This document shows, piece after piece, positions 35,056 to 42,100 of a DNA stretch of 64,000 bases; the stretch's first letter is position 1; every line of letters begins with the position of its first letter. The position numbers were made by a program, and so were the translations under genes. The notes beneath the pieces were generated by a model. It was not told the origin of the DNA and made no database searches. It saw only the letters and a list, made by a program, of their open reading frames with translations. Origin of the DNA: Crambe crambe (Eukaryota; Porifera; Demospongiae; Poecilosclerida; Crambeidae); contig OZ004582.1 in the NCBI GenBank assembly GCA_963924555.1, forward strand, positions 7,874,001 to 7,938,000, given 5' to 3'.

Positions 35056-38000
35056 ACAGTATTCCTTTGATTGACACAAATTAGAACAAATTTAAAATTT
35101 CAAAGGAGAAAACCACCTGGTAGCAGAAGGTATAAACAGTTCTACGGGTACCATGGGGAATCTTGAGCCACTTACAGAATCGACCACACAAGACCGTGGC
35201 AACCAACCAGTCAACCAGCTGGGCTATAAGCATGACTCAACAAAACCACAAACCAGAACACAAAGGTAATTTGAGGGAAGAGGTAAGTAGATTGTGGTCA
35301 GAAACTTTAGTGATTCAGCCACTACGCAGTCTTCAACGTTCCCACTGGTCCAGCTAGGTACCACGTACTTGTACTTTGACGTTTGGTCCTGCGTGCAGGT
35401 CACCACAGCACTTGCTAGGTTGACTATAAACTTGGACTAATACTATCAAAGGATTAGGCTAAGACTATCAAAGGATTTTCTCAGCCAAGAATACTTACTA
35501 CTGTCCCCACTAAATTGATTCGGTTTTAGTGATGATAATCGTTGTAGTCTTTCAGATCCTTTAGTAATCTGTTGCCGCATCGAATTATGTTAGCTTCACT
35601 CCCCCTCCCTCCCCCTGTTAAAACGAATCCTAAATGCAGCCCTTCTAAGGAAAACTGCCACTTACAGCTCAAATACTATAAATTTCTCCTACGAAAAAAA
35701 AAATATAACCACCATGTACTAAAAGTAAGTTATTAACTACTGAAAACTGATATTATTATTTTTTTAAACTTATATCCATACGGCTTGGATGTATATACCT
35801 AATGTGGGAATTTGACCAGACAAAATTACATACAGAAAGAAGGGGGAACAGAGAGAACAGGGATAACTTAGAGAATAGAGAGAACTGAGAGAAATTTTAG
35901 ATTGCATTCTGCAAGAAGGTCAGAAATATTGTACAAACTCTGATGTAATTTTATTGTAGGCAATACGCCCACACAGTTTATAATTATTGGTAAGATCACT
36001 TCCTCCAGCCCTGAAAGTGACTGTCATTTTCGTGTGTGATCCATAAAAACACTAAATGAAAACTTACGACAGACATATTCATCGGAGCTGTCAGAGCAGT
36101 CTACGTTTCCATCACACTTCCTGTCCAGGTCGATGCACATGCCCGACGTGGTGCACTGGAACTGCGAGGGGAGACAGGCTCTACCTGCAGGTGCATGGGT
36201 GTGGAGCACAAAGACACAGAGTTAAACTTTAAGACGATAATATATCCAAGAAAAAACTTTGGATGCACATCTCCAGGGCATACTAGTCATGTTCCAATTG
36301 AAACAATTGGAAAATGATCAGCAGGTGAATTAATACCACACAGAAAAATGACTGTCACCACATTTATGGAAAAATTTCATTAATCAAATAAAAGCAATGA
36401 GCACCTCATGCAAACTCTACCAGTCTAATGTCTACATACCAATTAATCGTTCCAAATTTATGTAAATTATATTAATATAATCAGATTAATATTCAAATCC
36501 CCACGCTGCTTAGAATTCTCAAGGTGTTGATGACCTCTTGCTCTGAGATGGGCGATTAATTATTCCAAATTATATGTAAATTTATATGCACGCTGCTTGG
36601 AATTCTCAAGACGTTGATGCATGACCTCTTGCTCTGAGATGTACGTAGCAAGGAAGGAGTGCTTGCCTCGGGCATTTTAATGATCAGGTTAGTTAATTTG
36701 ATTGTTGACGTGCTCAGTTTATGCCTACAGCTTTAAGCATGCAAGAATTTCGTGATGTAAAAGCTGCTCTATTCCTCTGTGGACAATTAGTGGCTATTAA
36801 CTGAATTAGCAAGGTCTATTATGGTAGTGAGGATTGTGCAGGAATATTATTAACACCAAATAATTATTATTACTATTACTATTATCACTGTTATCCCAAA
36901 ACGTAAGAGATCTCTCTGCCAACATAATATTAATTTAAAATTGATAACCTTTTTCAACAGGCTCAGCTTCTCTAATATAATTAATTGGGGATTTGCATGT
37001 CGTTATTAAAACAAGCAGTAAAAGTCCTCCCCCCAACTAGTACCCCCGATATTGAGAGCCTCTCTAATACAGGTTTGCATGTAATAATTAAAATGATAAT
37101 TTTAAGCGGTGTTGCTCAGTAAAGTCACCACCCCCCCTCCCCCAAATATTGAGAGCCTCTCTAATACAATTAATCAGGATGGGGGCTTTTTCCTTCAGGT
37201 CAATAAACCATGTCTATTATTCAGCAAAGAGCATTGGCATTCTGTCAAGGTAAGGGAAGCATTTTGCCTCCCCCTGAGCTAAACCCAATTCTCACTTTCT
37301 GAACAGAACCCTCTCCCTGTATTTACAATTAAGTATGTCTATTCTGTTTTCCTTACTACAAAGGGCCTCGTCTGAATGATCATCACAGTCGGGCTCTCCA
37401 TCACACAGCCAGCTGTTCGGGATGCACGTCAAAATACCCTCACTCACACAACGAAAGGTGTTGGGCTCACAGCGAAGTGCAGCTGTGATAAAAAAGATTA
37501 ATTGTAAGGGGGTATACACTATCCCATTGCATATGTAGCACTGGGATCACAGTAACACTCTAGTATTATCTATCTAATAGCAGTTTTAAATGTATAGAAA
37601 AATTGGTCGGACAAAGGCAGAAAAAAAATGACCAAACAAATGAAGAAATTGATTGGAAAATGTCCTGTGAGCCCTGAAAAAGCAGAACACAAAATGTAGA
37701 TAATTATAAGGGGCACACCCAGTATAGACTATATAAGCAGCACAGCAGTTGCAATAAATAGGGCTAGGGCTACTATATTCCACATTGACGGCACAGCACA
37801 TAAAGATTAACATGAGACTGAGATTTTGTTGCTCAAGAGGATGTGCACCAGCTGTCTATCATTCTGTTTACATAGCAACAGAGATAGCGTACATAGGTAG
37901 CACAGCAGTTGTAATAGGAAATATAAAAATGTAGGTACCTATAAGAGGCTAGGGCTAGGGCTAGGGCTAGGGCTAGGGCTAGGGCTAGGGCTAGGGCTAC

Positions 38001-39058
38001 CCAGTATAGACTATATTCCATATTGGCAGCACAGCAAAATGCAGTTACAATAGGAACACAAGAAGTACAGTTGATTTAATAAGACTTGCAACAAATTTTT
38101 TTAGCATCCTACTACAATGTTATCACAGGTTACCACATTTCATTGATGTAGCCAGAGTTTGGTTAACCACTGGCTACAAAAGTCCAAAACTCTGTTGCAA
38201 GTTTTACTAAATCAACTGTATAAGGACTTAGACATTTGATGTAATGAGGCATCATGTAGTAATCACTTGCTAGGCCTGCAAGTGGTCAGGTATCTATGCA
38301 GTGGTGGATCTAGGAGTGGGCATTTCAGGCACATGCCCCCCCCCCTTTTTTTGGTGTGGCCACATAATTTACAGTGGTGCATGACAGTTTGCAAGTTAGC
38401 TGGTTAGCCAAAGCTGGGTAAAAAAAAATTTTTTCACGCGCAAGCACGCGGATATTTTTTCCATAAGCCTGTGTGCCCCCCCTTTTTGAAAATCCTGGAT
38501 CCACCACTGCTAGCTATGTGTCACAGTTAGAGACCTGGTTGTCATAAGACTATACACAGTTTATACTATTGTCTAGATCACTCCAGTCTATTGAGGGAGA
38601 AGCCACACATCTATTCAGAAACAGCCTCAAGTTTACACAGCTCTTTTAGATTTTGCATCTGTAGACAACTAAAGTCCTTGCACTGTCTGCTTGGTGTACA
38701 CAAGGACAGCTTAGCTCTTTTGGGAGCTATCATTCTGTTTACATAGCAACAGAGATTCATGTGCAATGAGGTAGCTAGGCAAGGTTCTTCACTTTTGCCA
38801 CTGAGAACAAAAGGCTTACTGTGGTTTTAAGAGTACTCAGAATTCTGTACTGATTTTTTCAAAATAACAGTACAAAGTAAAAGTAACTAAAAATTGTAAA
38901 CGTGTATAAGGATGTTTTAATAGGTAAGGGAAACTTACGGCAATCCTCCTCATCAGAGCCATCCTTACAATCATCATCTCCATTGCACATGTTATGAATG
39001 TTCACACACCTTCCATTGGAGCAGTTAAATAAGCCAGTACAATCAGGCTGAAAATTCT

Positions 39059-39134
<76 letters not shown>

Positions 39135-42100
39135 TGTGTGTGTGTTGTTGTTGTTGCTGCTAAACAGAATTGAATTGATTAGACTTACCACAGTCCATTT
39201 CATCGGAGGACACGCCCTCCTCACCAAAACAATCCACTTCACCATCGCAGGTGTAGATTCTGGGAATACACACGTGACTTCCTTCACACTCAAACTGGTT
39301 ACTATTGCAATTGTAGCGTGGAGGGCCAGTGACTATGGTAATAAACAATTATGACATCATGGAGAATAATCCCAAAGTGAACCTCTCTATAGTGGCTACC
39401 ATTGGGGCGAAATTTTGGCCTTTATATAGAGGGGATGGCCTTATTTCAGGGATTGATTTGTACTAAAAGAACCTAATAAAGTGTCCTTTTTAAAGAGGGT
39501 GTCCTTATTAAAGAGGGTGTCCTTATTTCAGGGGTGGCCTTTATATGAGGGGTTCCACTATATAATAATACTATCACTATAGGAGTGTTAGCCCTGGAAA
39601 TTTGAGTGGTTGGGTTGAGGCATTAAGGTAATACAGTTCATGATAAAGATCAGGAAGTGATTTAGACTGGCTTGGGTCAGTACTTAAGTGGTATGGTGGT
39701 ACCAACCATATAACATCCAGATAGTTAGAGAGTTAATTAATGAGAGGGGCTTCCCCAACATACATACATACATACATACATACATACCGCAATTGTCTTC
39801 ATCAGAGCCATCCGTACAGTCGTTATCACCATCACAACGATACGCTAAGCGCACACACCCATTATTGGTGCAACGAAACTCATCTTCAGTGCAATTCCTT
39901 GACGTCCGGTCAAATCCTGCAGGAATACATACGTAGTCAACACTTTGAGACCAGCTATTCTTATTCTTAATAAAGAGGTTTCCACTCAATTTGTATTAGC
40001 CTAATACCATTGTGTCCGGTCACTAGGGGTTCAATTTGTATCCCTGGGAAATAGGGAATCTTTTGTATTGTGTTCCTGAGTATTCACTGGGTTCAATTTG
40101 TACTAGCAGTATCCCTGGGAAATAGGGAAGTCTTTTGTATTGAGTAATCACTAGGTTGAATTAAAATTTGTACTAGCAGTTTGGTTTGGTTCTTGGAAGA
40201 TGTCCCAACTTTCACTAAGAGCGGTTGTATTTCAAAGAAGAAGAAAAAGAAGAGGTTGCCATGCAAACAGTTGGAAGTGGTCAGCAGTACATGTATACAT
40301 AGAATTTCTGAAGTAACATATGCATGATCAGAGGTGTGATCGTTAAATAACAGTGAGTTATCTAATGTCTGACCATGCAAAAGTATAAGCCAAAGTAACA
40401 GTGTAATATGTATAGCTAGATAGACCATTTTCTGAGAGACATTTTTTGCATGCATAATCAATGTAGGCATGATGTGTATAAGAAACTAAGCATGATCTTT
40501 TGCAACTAGATTGTGTGTGATATTTCGCAACCAGTAAAGATCTTCTTACATGCAATGTAAGAATCTTTTCAAGAAGAAAATTGTAAAAGATGACATGAAT
40601 GATTAAAGCCAAGTTTTTATCTAAGATTGTGTTACATGAATCCAAGTTTAATTCTTGGGCAGGAATCAGGTTTGAATCTTTAATTAGGATCTTGACATGA
40701 AATTTTGATAGTGTTACATGATTTACCAGCCTTGAACCCAGCCTCTTTTTTCTAATGATTTTACTTACTGCACATGGTGGGGTCTTCATCAGAATTGTCT
40801 AGGCAGTTCTGCACTCTGTTGCACACCTTCCAACGAGGGAGACAATCCGAGCCGTCAACACAGGCAAACTCACTTGTCGTACATCTTTGAACTAGAATCA
40901 TAATAATTTCCCATGATAGTGGTGGTAAAACTTGTACAAGTAAGATAAACGTTTATGGGTGGGGTTGCAGTATGCATGGATTTGCCCATCGCTTATTATA
41001 ATTGCCACATGCAGTATTGTACAAAGTTTGTTTATAGGTCATAGTACAAAGTTCATAGGTCATTGGGAGGTCATACTAATTCTCTAGCTGAGCCCTACGA
41101 AAGAGTCTGCCATAAAACTATTAAACACAGCTGCAAAAAGCACTTCCACTTAGTAACTATGTCAGAGGCACCACAGCTGTCAATATCCCCTCAAGCAAGC
41201 CATAAGAAGAACGAAAACAGACATTAACTAGTCAGGATTTTGTGGTCTGGCACTCTTAGAGATACAAACCTATTAAGATGGAAGCAGATGTCATAGCTAA
41301 TTAAAGAGAGTTGTACTACAGATTTAATAACCTGCAGACAAATTGTCTTGTTTAAGTGTCCCCAATGGAATAATATTATGCTTTAGAAGCTTAAATAGGG
41401 TTAAAGGGATAAAATATAATAATCGCTGTAACCATTAATTACTATAATTGAATTATTCACACCACAGATGGTAAGAGTGGATAAGCTTTAGAGCTAAATG
41501 CAATGCAAAAGAGGTTGGACACCCCACACCCTATAATCCTTGAAAAAATACAACTAAATTACAATCTGATTGATCAGAAAGGATATTGCTATCCATGCCC
41601 CTGTCTAATACTTCAAAAGCACTGAAACATTGTTGCATGGCTATTTCCCAGCTCAGTGCTGGTCACTAATCCTTTGGTTACACTACTGTGGGGAGCGTTC
41701 ATTGCACTAATCCTTTGGTTAAATTTAATTTATACTGCTGTGGGGAGCATTCATTGACATCGGACGGGAGAGTTGTCAACAAAAGTAGCCAAAATTTATA
41801 TCTGTAATCTGCCATGGCACCACGCACACTTGATAAAGACCACAGCGCTGGGATTTTCCACCTGGGACAAGTGCATTATAACAACTTCCACTTAAAAGTA
41901 AACATGGGTGGACAGAAAGTCCATAGAAAAATCTAACCAGAGGAAGACTGGCTAGAAATAATTCTTTATTAGACATCCCAGTGAGCCATTTCACTATGAA
42001 TAACCATCACATGATCATCATGTGACTATAATATTAATATTATGGAGGCGGGACAGATTAACATTTAACCTAACTCACAGTCACCAGATTAGTGGCTGTA

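Larger units (their letters stand above)
37483..38938. other. Receptor intron with several repeats
   Basis: 1.46 kb intron that contains the hexamer array at 37948 and the hAT-like element at 38299. A 'gcaacagagatagcg'-type phrase recurs near 37878 and 38747. No gene is supported. Confidence 0.5.

Noticed and set aside
37948-37999. True telomere or chromosome end
   Set aside because: The array is about 50 bp, has a variant base and is inside a gene intron with coding exons on both sides.
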